Made by a program: the position numbers and the translations under genes. From assembly GCA_920105625.2 (NCBI GenBank), contig OV050030.1, forward strand, positions 145,027,877 through 145,091,876: a DNA stretch of 64,000 bases, in the 5' to 3' direction. Positions 19,373 through 30,418 of the stretch are shown here, piece by piece; the stretch's first letter is position 1, and each line of letters begins with the position of its first letter. This stretch comes from Clusia tigrina. Lineage: Eukaryota; Arthropoda; Insecta; Diptera; Clusiidae. Under the pieces are notes generated by a model that made no database searches, was not told the origin of the DNA, and saw only the letters and a list, made by a program, of their open reading frames with translations.

Positions 19373-19849
19373 ATTTTTTAAACAAAAAAGTAAACATTTC
19401 TGTGAAATATTAAAAAAAGAAACATTACTTTTTTATATGAAATATTTTTCGGCGAAATACATAAATCCCCCTTCACTTAAACGGTCTCAAATAATCGGCC
19501 TTGTCTTGAATTGCAGTGTGGTCGATGTCTTCACGTAATTCTGGCATATGTAACCAGCAAGATTTTGAAGACCATCGTACGCCAAGCCCTCCAACGCTGT
19601 CTGTTCCGTTGTCGTGTTGTTGATTTCATACGGGATACACATAGTATTTAATATGATACCTTCTAAATAGAGACAAATTAAATTAAATAAAATTAATATG
19701 TCTAATTTCGAAATACCTATTGGAAATGGTTGCGAGAAGTCAGGAGTATCATCTACTTCAACATTAGCAGAGTTCGATATAACGCCTTCATTGCGACCAA
19801 CTATATATGATCTAAGGCAATAATTCAACTTGTTGATTTTGTAGGGCAT
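19373..19849 (-). pseudogene. P-type transposase C-terminal part
   Basis: Minus-strand peptide KLNYCLRSYIVGRNEGVIS, then GLAYDGLQNLAGYICQNYV and the SEGGF block further down. These match the end of P transposases (chain RSYIVGRN, AGYI, SxGG). An AT-rich stretch at about 19650-19710 breaks the frame. It is a different subfamily from the copy at 13987-15835. Confidence 0.75.
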
Positions 19850-20233
19850 ATTGATATTACTATGCTTTCATCGGCATGTAGTATAGGATGATCTCTAGTC
19901 TCTCTGATTCAGCATATGGTGTATGTATCGCAGGTTGTGACTAAATGGTTTTGATCATCGTATGTCGCGCAAGTGTAACGTCGTCATACGTTTTATGCAT
20001 TTTTCACACTGTGTGTTAATGCAACATCAATGATTGAAGAAAATAACCTAACAATGCGGTAAGACGCCCTCAGCGAAGTTTTTGACCGGCAGAGTGTGCC
20101 GTTGGCCAAGCTAGAGAGATAAAATGAATTAGACTAATGCGAGTGGCAGTTTTAGTTTTCTTCAGATTAACTCTGGTTTATTTGGTGGCTCGCTGGCTCT
20201 TTTATATGTTTTAAAATTTATTTCTATCCTATT

Positions 20234-20677
20234 TTGTGTAGTATAAAATATACCTATCTTATTTATACTAATTACAAATCATACTTCCATAAATATCTGA
20301 ATAAAAAAACAAAATTGTGGAATTATATAGTTGAAGTCACTGGAGAGACACTGTCAAAAATGAACAATAGATATGTAATGCTCAACTACCGTGCGCGGTA
20401 CGTAAAGGAATATGTGTCTGTGTTGCGATGCTTTAAATGCCAAAAATACCACCATCTTAGTAGCAAGTGCATGGGAGAGGAGGAATGCGGCTTATGTGCA
20501 GAAAAACATGCAACAAAAACATGCAAAGTTACATGTAATTTTAAATGCATCAACTGCCTAAGGGCAAATGAACATGGCGCAAACTTTCTGAGTGGTCATA
20601 AAGCTGGCGCAAACAATTGCAGCGTACATATTGCAAAGATAAGAGGCGAAAAAGAACAAATAAACTACTCATCATGA
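20234..20677 (+). pseudogene. LINE ORF1 C-terminal part with zinc knuckles (chimeric start)
   Basis: The peptide has CCHC-type knuckles: CFKCQKYHHLSSKC and CGLCAEKHATKTC, then CINCLRANEHG. It is the end of a LINE nucleic-acid-binding ORF1. The first ~23 codons come from the disrupted LTR, since LTR homology runs to about 20302, so the open frame is a fusion created by insertion of a 5'-truncated LINE. Confidence 0.75.
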
Positions 20678-21669
20678 TCGATAGTGCACTATTAAAAATA
20701 CTTTATGTCAATATCTGTAGCGTTCGTAACAAATTATTTGAACTAGAGCTCATGGTTAACAACCACAAAAATACAGATGTCGTAATTGTTGCAGAAACAT
20801 GGCTCTACGAAAATGAAATTGGATCTTACAATCTACCAAATTATACGTCGATTCACAATTGCAGAAACGGAAATCGTGGGGGTGGCACGGCGATTTTCAT
20901 CAAGAATAACCTAAGCTACAATGAAATAAATAAAGAGGAGAAGTACAATCTTACAATCATTGAAATTACGAATCTCAAGAAACCGCTCGTAATCGGCACG
21001 TTTTATAAAGCACCTAATGAAAATTGCAACGTATTTATTGATTTCATAGAAGACAAATTTCAAAACAACAAAAGTTCCATATTCTTTGCAGACGTCAACA
21101 TTAACCTTTTAGAACAGAATAACACAGTCACCAGGTATTCAGACTTGGTTCATAATAACGGTTACACTTTTGTCAACAACACAATACCAACAAGACAAAC
21201 AGACAGCTCAAACACACTGATTGACCACATTATCACAAACATTGACACCACACACAAAATATGTTACGAACTAGAGGATACAGACATCACTGATCACAAA
21301 TACACAACAGCAACAATAACTAATATATTACAAAAAAAGGAGCCGATGAAATATCAGTTTATTCCTAGCATCAATTATGCAAAAATGTCAGAGTTAGTTG
21401 AAAGAAAATTAAACAGAACCGGAGCTACTGAGCTGGAGGATCTAGCAGAAATAATAAAAACAGCGAAGAATACTTGTACGAAATACATAAAAATAAGATC
21501 TCGAAGCAACAATTGGATCACGCCAGAACTCCAAAAAAAACTAAAGCTGAGACAAAAACTATACAAAGCATCGAAATCTAATCTTACGGATCAAAATAAA
21601 AAGGCAGAATATAAAAAAATAAAGCAGGAAGTGCATATTCTTATTAAAAAACCAAAGAGCGACATATAA
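20617..21669 (+). pseudogene. LINE ORF2, endonuclease part
   Basis: The 350-codon frame starts at 20617, overlapping the ORF1 end by about 60 nt. Endonuclease motifs are visible: VVIVAETWL, GGGTAIFI, FFADVNINL and LIDHIIT, with TDHK as the usual SDH-type end. It is open until a frameshift near 21640-21669, after which the RT continues in another frame. Confidence 0.85.
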
Positions 21670-22040
21670 ACGTACAAATAGAAAAAGCTGGCAACAACTC
21701 AAGAAAACTCGGGAATACAATAAACACAACTTTAAAAAATAAGACAAAAACAGCAACTACGTCAAGTGGCAATCATGAGCAGACATATCAGCACAAACAA
21801 CAAATAGCGAACAAATTCAACAAATACTTCAACGAGGCTGCAACAAACTTAGCAAAAAATAACATAGCAGCAAATACAACAATACCTAACGTAGTCAATC
21901 ATAAATCTATTTTTGTAAAACCGGTTACACAAGAAGAAATACAAGAAATAATTGCAAATCTTAACAGTAATGCAGCAAAAGGAATAGACGGAATATCTGT
22001 AAAGGATCTTCAGATACTTCAGCCAACAATAAACTCAATC

Positions 22041-23441
22041 TTGGTAAATATGATAAACAAGTGCTTCACAACAGGCGAATTCCCTACATACCTAAAAAAA
22101 GCCATCATAACACCGATATACAAAAAAGGAGCGAAATATAAATGCGAAAACTACAGGCCAATTGCAGTACTCAATGCAATCAGCAAAGTTTTTGAAAAAG
22201 CAATTGATATAAGAATACAAAACTTTATTGATACAACAATAAAATTCGACAGTAAACAATTTGGTTTCCTAGCTAGCAGCGGTACAGAATCAGCAATTAC
22301 GGCAACTATGGAAAAGATCTACGACGCTCTGGACGAAAAAAAAATTGTGGCGGCCACTTTCATAGACTTGTCAAAAGCATTCGACCTTGTGGATCACGAA
22401 AAACTCCTTAATATCTTGAACGATATAGGTATACGTGGAGTGGCAAACAATTTGATACAATCATATTTAAGCAATCGGCCTCATGCAGTAAAAATAGATG
22501 GAGAGTACAGTGACGAACTAATAACCAAAATTGGTGTACCACAGGGTTCGATCCTTGGACCAAAACTTTATCTACTGTACATAAACAACATTAGAAAATG
22601 CAGTTTTAATTCGGCGTACAATATCTACGCTGATGATACAAGTTTTCTAACAACAGCTATATCTAAAAAATATTTGGAGGATAAAGTAAACCAGGATATG
22701 AAGACTTATCATGAATGGGCTTGCGCAAATGGGCTCAGCATAAACATTGAGAAAACAAACTACATCGTCTCTCAACGACATAACAATACGGAAATAAACA
22801 TAAAAGTAAAAATCAACGACACAGAAATAAAAAGAGTTCAGCACACGAAATACCTAGGAATGGTGATAGACGAAAAACTAAACTATGAATACCACATAAA
22901 GGGAATAAAAAATCACATAATTCCAATCATACGAGCGATCAAAAGACTTGGATCTATACCAGAAAAGGCAGCCAAGCTGATATACAACGGACATATTTTA
23001 TCAAAAATAACATATAACATATGTAGCTGGAGTCAGTGCAGTAAATTCCAAATAGAACAAATCGGAAGGCTAATGAACAAAACAATCCGAATCCTCTTCA
23101 ATAAAAACACATTTACATCAACAAAAGACCTGTACAAAACCACTAAACTAATGGACATCAACCAACTTATATACACCGAAAAATGTAAATACATCTATAA
23201 AATAAAAAACAATCTACTCAAATCAAACATGATACTCACTACAAGAAACGCGATACATCAACATAATACACGACAGAAAAACAACTTCAACATCCCAAAA
23301 GCAAGAACAACACAGCAAGTCAACAGCCTGAAACATAGCGCAATAAAACAATTCAACAACTTACCAGAAGAAATAAAAAATGCAGGAAACATCAATATCT
23401 TTAAGCAAAAACTTAAAAACTATGTTATGAATTTAAGATGA
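22041..23441 (+). pseudogene. LINE ORF2, reverse transcriptase part
   Basis: A 466-codon open frame. RT blocks are present in order: ENYRPIAVLNAISKVFEK, QFGFLASSGTES, FIDLSKAFDLVDHEK, GVPQGSILGPKLY and the catalytic YADDTSFL near 22630, then the thumb and a C-terminal end LPEEIKNAGNINIFKQKLK. The RT itself is intact; only the frameshift upstream separates it from the endonuclease. Confidence 0.9.
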
Positions 23442-23951
23442 ACAACTCAATGATTTAATCAATATGAAGTGATATCTCGCAATTTTATAGCTAAGAAAAT
23501 TATTTACTAGTTTTAAATTATTTTTAATATTTTCTAACATCCTCTTATACACGGGTATTAATCCGTCTGAGGATTCCAGTAACTTCAATTTTATATTTAA
23601 ATTTATTTATTTATTTATAATGAAGTGCATAAATAAAAAAAAAAATAAAAATAAAAAAAATGTCAAATCTCAAATTACCGATATTATTCATTGACGAATC
23701 ATATGGATTATTTATATTACCAAATTTTAGTGCAAGTGCAAGGGAAAATCACCGCACTGTCCAATATGCATACGACGCTGCAATATAGGCAGCGCATGTC
23801 AATGCACCACCAAATGTGCGTATTTAGCGTATTTGGAATTGAGTGCAGTGCTTGCGTTGCGCTATTGTCAGTTCGTTTACAAAGCCGAATTACTATGGTG
23901 CTTGTGATGATGTGTGGTCCTCAGTGTACACTAGTGTGGTACAATACTACC

Positions 23952-25330
23952 GAAACAGTTTTGTAGGACATCCTGGTTCAGTCGGTATGTTAATACATAC
24001 TTTGCTTTGAAGCGCTTGTTCATATGGCCATACAACATCTTCAACGCATTGTTTCACTGCATAAAACCTGCAAGTATAAAACTTTGATATTATTGTGGAA
24101 ACGTATAACATAATTAAATTTTAACCTTTTTGAAATGGTAGCAAACTTCATTTTCCAATGACTCTCATGTTTTTCACCAATTCCGACAATTCATCTATTA
24201 TTTTATTTTGGACATTGAGGTCCAGTCCGTAACTGTGGCAACATTCCGTTGAGACTGCACGAGGCACCCTACCGTTCCATGATCTCGAACCAATCGTTCG
24301 TTTGTAAATTTAAAAACGTATGTGTTATTATAATTATTTTAAATATATTTAAAAATATATCTTTTACCAGTTTGAAAAGCTGGAAGCATTTGTTCCAATT
24401 TTGTTCATTCAAGGGTCCCAAGCATGTAGTTCGTGTGATAGCCTGCGCAATGGTATGCGAAAATAGTTTGGCAGCCATTTTCACTTTTTGCCTGTGAGCT
24501 CCAGTGACGTTGAGGTAATTGGCCGAAATTTTTGCGTGTTATTATAAATCCGTTGAAATAGATGCCAGAAGCTGCAATATTATTTCTTTTTTTTAGAGGG
24601 TTCTCATTTATTCTAAAACCGGTGTCAGTAAAACGATTTCGTAACAGCTTTATCACATTAGGTTTATCTGCAGAAACCAAAATCTGCTCGTAATCGTAGA
24701 TGAACCTGAAAATACCATGTGTGAAATAAAGGAATATAAAATCAAGAACCTTCTTTTATTTACCAAGGCTTATCTTCGTTTACATAAAGATCCGTGAATA
24801 GGGATCTGTTGCTGACACCTAGGTCACATACGATTGCAACAGCATTGTATCGCAACATTTCGTCTCTTTTTAAATTCTTTCCCAGATTTCAATCGTCATT
24901 CTGCAGACGATGTCATAAAAAATTGGTTGCTTCCAATTAGACATAAATCCTAATTTAGATAAATATATATTAAAATATACGTATAGAATAAGTGAATTCT
25001 AAATTGTATCCAACTTACCTCTTAACATCGCTACTTGCACGTAACTAGCAGGAGCTAGCGTTGAGTTTTGAAATTCGTCCATTTGCGTAGAGGCGACCAA
25101 TATTTTCAATACAGTCTGTAGTAAACCTCTCGTAATGTCTATTTTTGTGCCCAGTGTTGCAATGTACGAACTGCAGGGAGTGGAGAGCCTTTTCGGTGCA
25201 ACAATCTGTATGCTTTTGCACTTGCAGCGTACAAGGAAATATATTTGGCCATATCTTTCTAGCTCCAAAATAGCTTCTTCACGCCATTTTAGTTTTCTAT
25301 CTACACTCTGGTGAAAATTCTTTCCAATTT
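23952..25330 (-). pseudogene. P-type transposase, central part
   Basis: Minus-strand pieces in several frames: AYRLLHRK and LPAVRTLQHW (about 25.2 kb), YVQVAMLRGKLD (25.02 kb), SADKPNVIKLLRNRFTDTGF (24.66 kb), KMAAKLFSHTIAQAI (24.48 kb), NDWFEIMER (24.27 kb), and LLPFQKG (24.14 kb). This is the order of the catalytic and GTP-binding regions in P transposases. AT-rich gaps near 24.3-24.4, 24.72-24.76 and 24.96-25.02 kb may be introns. Stops show it is inactive. Confidence 0.75.
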
Positions 25331-25745
25331 GTCTTCCATATTTTTACAGGCGTACTCTGCTTCGGCTACATCCTTTTTTGGCACTTCAACACTATAAGCA
25401 TTTTTTATAAGCACTCTTCAATGCAATGAGCTTGTAAGAACCAAAATCTTCTGTGGGAAATTTTGGCCCACACCACAGGTGACAGAGTCGCTATATACAC
25501 ACAAACACCCTGAATAGCAGACCGAATAATTGCACCTTGGAAACGCCCACAATGCCAACCGAAACAACTGCAGTGAGAACCTAACGAAAAGAACTACAAG
25601 CATTGTAACCAATTAGCGCGGCCGTGGTAGGAGCGCAGATCAGCAGCAGCATATTAGACCAGTTGGAATAATAGCAATTACAACAAAAAAACCCGACCAC
25701 CACAGCCAACGATCTTGCCAATCAGCGCTATGCTTGCAAAGAGCG

Positions 25746-26183
25746 AGGAAAAGCACAGCGACGAGGAATACAACAAATACATGCCGGACAAGAGAAGGTG
25801 AGTACACGAACTCAGCGGTGGAATTTGCCGAGTGCGCTCGCTCGGAAATCTTACACCAACAACACGAAGAAACGAGAGCGAAGCACAAGAGGGACAACGA
25901 CAGAACAACCACCACGCCAACGACCAGCAAGCAGAAGGAGGAATACAAACGAAATGCTGGTTGTCAGTTAAATTAAATATTTAACAACAACAAAAGGAAA
26001 ACACAGCGACGAGGAATACAACAAATACATGCAGGACAAGAGAAGGTGAGTGCATGAACTCAGCGGTGGAATTTGCCGAGTGCACTCGCTTGGAAATTTT
26101 ACACTAATAACACGAAGAAACGAGAGCGAAGCACAAGAGGGAAATGCTGATTGTCAGTTAAATTAAATATTTAACAACAACAA
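25746..26183 (+). repeat. Tandem duplication in U3 of the solo LTR
   Basis: A unit of about 249 bp beginning aggaaaagcacagcgacgag (25746) is repeated from 25995. The second copy has an internal deletion of about 65 nt and ends near 26183. Confidence 0.88.
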
Positions 26184-26428
26184 CACTACAGGATTCCGGA
26201 CAGCGCTGCTGGCAGGCAACAATACTGCAGGCTAACCAGGGACCGTTGGAGTGAGGTGGCTGACCGCCAGAAGTTGAAGGTGGCCAAAAGACGGCAACAC
26301 CAACAAGCCTGACTGCAACAACAACAAGCCTGCCACAACAACAACAATCGACTACTGGCCAACGGAAGTAAAATCACACAACGGTGGCCTGCGAACAACA
26401 ACATGTGTCAGCCGCTGCGACCTGGGAC

Positions 26429-26436
26429 TATATAAA
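26429..26436 (+). promoter_or_regulatory. TATA box of the solo LTR
   Basis: TATATAAA in the context gggactatataaaccacg. The predicted RNA start is about 26460, placing the hairpin array in the transcribed leader. Confidence 0.6.
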
Positions 26437-26523
26437 CCACGTAGCCCAGGCAGTAACTCTCTTCGTCGATCACCAGCATCCTGACTAGCAACAGCTCTAC
26501 AAAGTACCATACGAACACAGAAA

Positions 26524-26772
26524 GCCTAGCAAGAACCTCTGGTTTTTTAATCGTTTTCTCGCTAAGCCATACACAGACAGAGACTACAGGGATTCAGTGA
26601 GAGCCTCTGGTTTTTAATCGTTCTCCCACTGAATCACTGAGACACATACGCAACCGAGACTTAGGGACTTAGGGGGAACCTCTGGTTCTTTAATCGTTTT
26701 CCCACTAAGTCATACCGAGACCATAGGGACTCAGTGAGAGCCTCTGGTTTTTAACCGTTCTCCCACTGAGTC
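26524..26772 (+). repeat. Four tandem hairpin units with covarying stems
   Basis: Units pair as follows: 26524-26536 with 26553-26567; 26591-26603 with 26623-26635; 26666-26679 with 26696-26711; 26728-26740 with 26760-26772. Stems are 10-13 bp. The loop core CCTCTGGTT...TTTAATCG is nearly constant, while stem bases change on both sides (GATTCAGTG with CACTGAATC in unit 2; GACTCAGTG with CACTGAGTC in unit 4). This is the mark of selection for pairing. Confidence 0.8.
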
Positions 26773-27008
26773 ACAGAGACACATACTTACCGGGACGTAG
26801 GGACAGGAAAACAAGTATACATTAAACAAGTTATTTATACAAACATAGAGTTAAGAAAATATAATTGTTTCGAGCAAGAGCTCCCCATCATTATATTAAA
26901 TAAATACGCTATTGTTAATATAACTCGCAGGACTTTTGATATTTTTCTGTATACGACCCCTGGAGCCGCTGAGTTTTACCCCAGCTATAAAAAAAAAGAG
27001 TCGTTACA

Positions 27009-27480
27009 AGCTCCCTATGATGCTTATTTTGTGCCTATCGCAGCCGCCAGTTCTCCCCCTTTAGAATTTTGCTGTATGAGTAGTATAAAATATACATATT
27101 ACACATTTGAAAATAATTATTGTTTTAATCTTAAATTTATTATTACACTTACATTTGATTGTGCAAATACTCCACTTCTTTGAATACATTTATGTTATTA
27201 TCAACGATTCCTCGTGATGTTGTGGCTTCTATAAGTAGGGTAGAGGAAAGAGTTCTCCTTATTCTCATACAATGTAGACGGGCCTTCTGCGATCAAACTT
27301 AGATCCTCTTTGAACACACAACTCTGTACCAAAAGTTCCTCTTAAATTTACAACTTTAATATTCCTATAAGTAATTGCTTTTGATTTATATTACCATTAA
27401 GAGATTTGACAACATTTTGCTCTTGGAGTAGCTTAGTGACAATTTTTTATTTTCTCTCCGTTCAACGCTTTGAGTACGCT
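27009..27480 (-). pseudogene. P-type element linker exon region
   Basis: On the minus strand an open stretch (NINVFKEVEYLHNQM, about 27200-27150) ends at a GTAAGTG donor-like site. The region lies between the THAP exon and the central transposase, where P elements encode a coiled-coil linker. Recognition is by position more than by sequence. Confidence 0.4.
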
Positions 27481-27599
27481 CCGGATTTTCAAAAGACGTT
27501 TTGAAAATTGTTGGCACAGCGTCGCGGTTCAACAATCTCCGCGTAGTGAAGCTTGGAAGAATTGTAGAAGTTCAGCAATACGAAAGCACTTTAAATAAT

Positions 27600-27790
27600 T
27601 TATATTTTACCCATTGCTCCATGCAAATGAAGCTGGTCTTCGTATTGAAAACGTTTTCTCGCCGGCAAAATTTGTCCACTTTTTTAAACCAGTCGCATCG
27701 GACGGAAGGTGAAAAAACTGCACTCCGACGCTTTACTTTCATTCCAGTTATTACAACCTGCCACCGCACATTTAAATTTTTATAATTGTC
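27600..27790 (-). pseudogene. THAP zinc-finger exon of the second P-type element
   Basis: Minus strand: KCAVAGCNNW gives the Cys pair, then CSFFTF, and after a frameshift DWFKKVDKFC with the Trp, and NTKTSFICMEQW, where a normal THAP would have C..HF (His is replaced). It sits at the expected 5' end of the element. Confidence 0.65.
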
Positions 27791-27984
27791 TCTTTATTTT
27801 CTTATGTTTCTTATTTATTAAAAATACACTATCCGCAGTATGTATTTGTTACTACTGTGACGTCACAGCCCAGCAACGAAATCTCAAACTCAGAAAGAAA
27901 ATTTTAACGGACCTGCGCAATGCGTAATCTTCTCCATCATTCTTGATAGAGAAGATTATGCATTTGCCATCGAGCGTTGAAAAT

Positions 27985-28262
27985 TTGTGCTTGGACTCGA
28001 GGCGGATATACCAGCAACACAACGATTCCAAGGACACAGCCAAGATTGTCAAAGAATGGATGCTTTATAAAACGCCAAAACAACTGGACCACCCTCCACA
28101 ATCGCCAGGCCTGAATCCAATTGAATATTTATGGGAACATCTGGACAGACAAATAAGAAAGGGGGCCATAAGCAGTCAAGAATCCTTAAAAATCTTAGTA
28201 ATGGGTAGACTTCTTTCGCAAAATTCAATCCAGTAATTCAATTGCTCCGGATTTCTACAGCC
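27985..28262 (+). pseudogene. Tc1-type transposase relic, C-terminal part
   Basis: Peptide IYQQHNDSKDTAKIVKEWML, then PPQSPGLNPIEYLWEHLDRQ and ISSQESLKI. These are the second and third DDE blocks and the tail of Tc1 transposases. It continues in register what is lost at 19260, so it is most likely the other half of that relic. Confidence 0.85.
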
Positions 28263-29343
28263 TATGCCTAAGTGCTTTTACAAAAACAAATGTGCACCAA
28301 GACCATACGACAAGGGCATCTCTGCTTTACATGCTCATTTCTTAGTAGTTGCTTGCTGGGTAGCGAAAAAATCACAAACAAGATACTCTCAACGATACAG
28401 TCAACGGACAGTGCTTATTTAGGTACATTCCGCGAATTTTTTGGTGGTTACAATACCGTTATCCAGAAAGAAGAAATATAATAGAGGTCGCATCTCGCTC
28501 ACAAGAGTATATTGCATGGTGTTAACTGTAGAACACAGAACTATATAAAAAGAAACATTTACTTCTTGTTTGCTGAAGTGTTCTGCAGGCTGCACCAGGC
28601 AATTTAATTGTTTAAAGATAGCGAAAAAGAAAGTTGCAAGCTCTATTATAATTACTACTCGCTGCTTTATTGCACTGGGATGTCACTGGGATGCTTAGTC
28701 TACTCTTCTAAAGTACATAATGTAGTTATATCCTAGTCAGTTCAGTTAATAAATTCTGTGAAACTGGTTGAAAATTCAATTAAAAAATACTTTCAAAGAA
28801 ATGTTTTAAAACACGTAATATTCTTCTGTAGTTAATTATTTAGAAAGTGCTAGTGCACCTAAAATTCGCAATGAGTAGGTCACAAAGCGAGCTGCAAGTA
28901 TTTTGCATTTATTTTTATTTCCGTATATATACCGTGTTTTCTGAACTGTGCGGACGCAATTTCATACGTGCTTAATTGGGACGGTTTTTCACTGTGTTTA
29001 AACTGAATTCGTTCTTTAAACTTCGCGATATAGACGCTAATACGAAAGTGTAGTTTATTTACATAATTTGGTGATATTTTGTTCTGCAGGAACAGATTAA
29101 AGTGAAGTGTGGAATTCACAAAGTATTTTATAAACATCATTAAAAAATAAAAGTGCGCGCCAAAAAACAGCTAGCAGGAGCTGCCACCTGTGTCAGTACT
29201 CTAAGATGATTGGTGATGCCACTTAATTTAAATTTATTTAAATTTAAAATTCCACAGGTTTGCATTTGAGCCATTTATTAATTCTTTATTTTCTCAACTC
29301 TTAATGAGTTTCCCGAAAATCAATAAACTTACAAATATCAGAA
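28263..29343. other. AT-rich stretch, no gene recognised
   Basis: Probably the end of the Tc1 relic and the 5' part of the following Jockey copy. No ORF with recognisable protein; the ORF at 28880-29140 (minus) has no family features. Confidence 0.5.
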
Positions 29344-29603
29344 ATGTTTGTGACGGTGGTTGCTGAAGATTGCTGCAAAAACAAAAAAGAAATAACTAAG
29401 GATAACTTGTACCTAACAACCAAGCCAATAAATCAGGCTCGTTCATGTTCTCCTGCTTCAATGTTAAATAGCGAATCTACACCTACAATTGCGCCAGCAA
29501 GGAACTTAGTCATGCCAGCCACAGGTGGTGGAAAAAGTAATGTATAAGAAATGTTGCCACTATACAGACTGGTATAGACAGGTATATACAGGTAAAACGA
29601 AAG

Positions 29604-30418
29604 TTGAGTCCAGAAAAAAACGGAAATAAAAGACAGGCAAAAAATGCGAGACTAACTCCTCAATCGGCGAATATATCTGCCTCTCCGAAACAAATAAGTA
29701 GTAACACTTTGGGTCAGAACAGATTTGCACTATTAGAGAATGAAAACGTTGACTCAACTCCTGCAAACAATTCCATTGCCAAAACTCCGAAGCCACCACC
29801 ATTCTACTTGCGAGAGAGATGCTCAAATGATTTAGTTGCAACTGTAGCTAGTCTTGTAGGAAATAACAATTTCCACGTAACACCCATAACAAATGGGAAT
29901 ATAAAGGAAACGAAACTACAAACATACAATGAAAGCAATTACCGCAAAATAGCATCCTATCTTGAAAAAAAATGGTAAAAACTACTATACATATCAACTG
30001 AAGAGCAGTAAAGGCCAAGTGTTTGTCTGACAAATCCAACATAAATGCAAAAAAATGCAGCAATTGTGGGGAAAACCACACGGCAAACTACAGAGGCTGC
30101 CCAGTGTATTTAGCACTCAAAAAGAAATTAGACCAGAAACAGCAACCAGCTTTTCATTACACAGAGATTGCCAAATCAATCGGACCCCATAAGCAACTGA
30201 CCAGTGCCAACGTTTCTACATCAAGATCATATGCCAACGTAGTAAAGTCTGGATCTGAAGAAATTCCTAGCTTTGCAAATCGTATGCAAAATGTAGAATC
30301 CATGATATCAAAATTAACAAATTGTATGACAGAATTTATGACATCAATGCAAAGCATGTTGGACGAGTTGTTGAAAACTCAAAACCAACTTATGCAATTG
30401 TTGATATCTAAAAAATGA
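29604..30418 (+). pseudogene. Jockey ORF1 with an internal deletion
   Basis: Residues NRFALLENENVD and PPPFYLRERCSNDLVATVAS match the copy at 46748-48298. The frame breaks near 29978 and resumes at about 30023 with KCSNCGENHTANYRGCPVY. Compared with the other copy, the RRM-like middle and two of three zinc knuckles (about 400 nt) are missing. The C-terminal coiled segment (MLDELLKTQNQLMQLL) is kept. Confidence 0.85.

Larger units (their letters stand above)
20303..23663 (+). mobile_element. CR1-like non-LTR retrotransposon, 5' truncated
   Basis: Contains the end of ORF1, an apurinic-type endonuclease, a reverse transcriptase and a 3' tail of A-rich TAAAA-type repeats (23625-23663). It sits in the middle of a solo LTR; the sequence at the two junctions (aaatatctgaa and aaatctcaaa) suggests a diverged target duplication of about 10 nt. 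RT phrases (FIDLSKAFDLVDHEKLLN, GVPQGSILGPKL) place it in the CR1/L2-like group; the clade is tentative. Confidence 0.85.
19878..23948 (-). repeat. Solo LTR of the 412-like family, split by a LINE
   Basis: Segments 19878-20302 and 23664-23948 are reverse-complement matches to the LTRs at 34227-34938 and 41124-41835 (for example gaccggcagagtgtgccgtt and ggcagcg...gcaccaccaaa). Together they make about 710 nt, the full LTR length. Divergence is much higher than between the two younger LTRs. No internal element sequence is present, so it is a solo LTR inside the P-type element. Confidence 0.85.
25604..27008 (+). repeat. Solo LTR (1405 bp), related to the LTR of the Ulp1-bearing element
   Basis: Runs from TGTAACCAATTAG to GAGTCGTTACA. 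The last ~55 nt align with the end of the LTR at 6426-7934 read on the minus strand: both have GCTGAGTTT..ACCCCAGC and GTTACA. It has a TATATAAA box (26429-26436), an AATAAA signal (about 26898-26904) and tandem repeats in U3 and R. No matching internal sequence follows. The flanks (agcat, agctc) share only three bases, so the target duplication is not clear. Confidence 0.85.
19313..27878 (-). mobile_element. P-type DNA transposon, split by two later insertions
   Basis: Minus-strand coding pieces appear in the order THAP (27.8-27.6 kb), linker, central transposase (25.3-24.0 kb), C-terminus (19.85-19.37 kb). Imperfect inverted ends share actactgtgacgt (27851-27863) with acgtcacagtagt (19327-19339). 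Removing the two nested insertions (25604-27008 and 19878-23948) leaves about 3.1 kb, the usual P-element length. The exact termini and the target duplication are uncertain. Confidence 0.75.

Noticed and set aside
25640..25976. Overlapping open frames on both strands
   Set aside because: They lie in U3 of a solo LTR and overlap a tandem repeat; composition is not protein-like.
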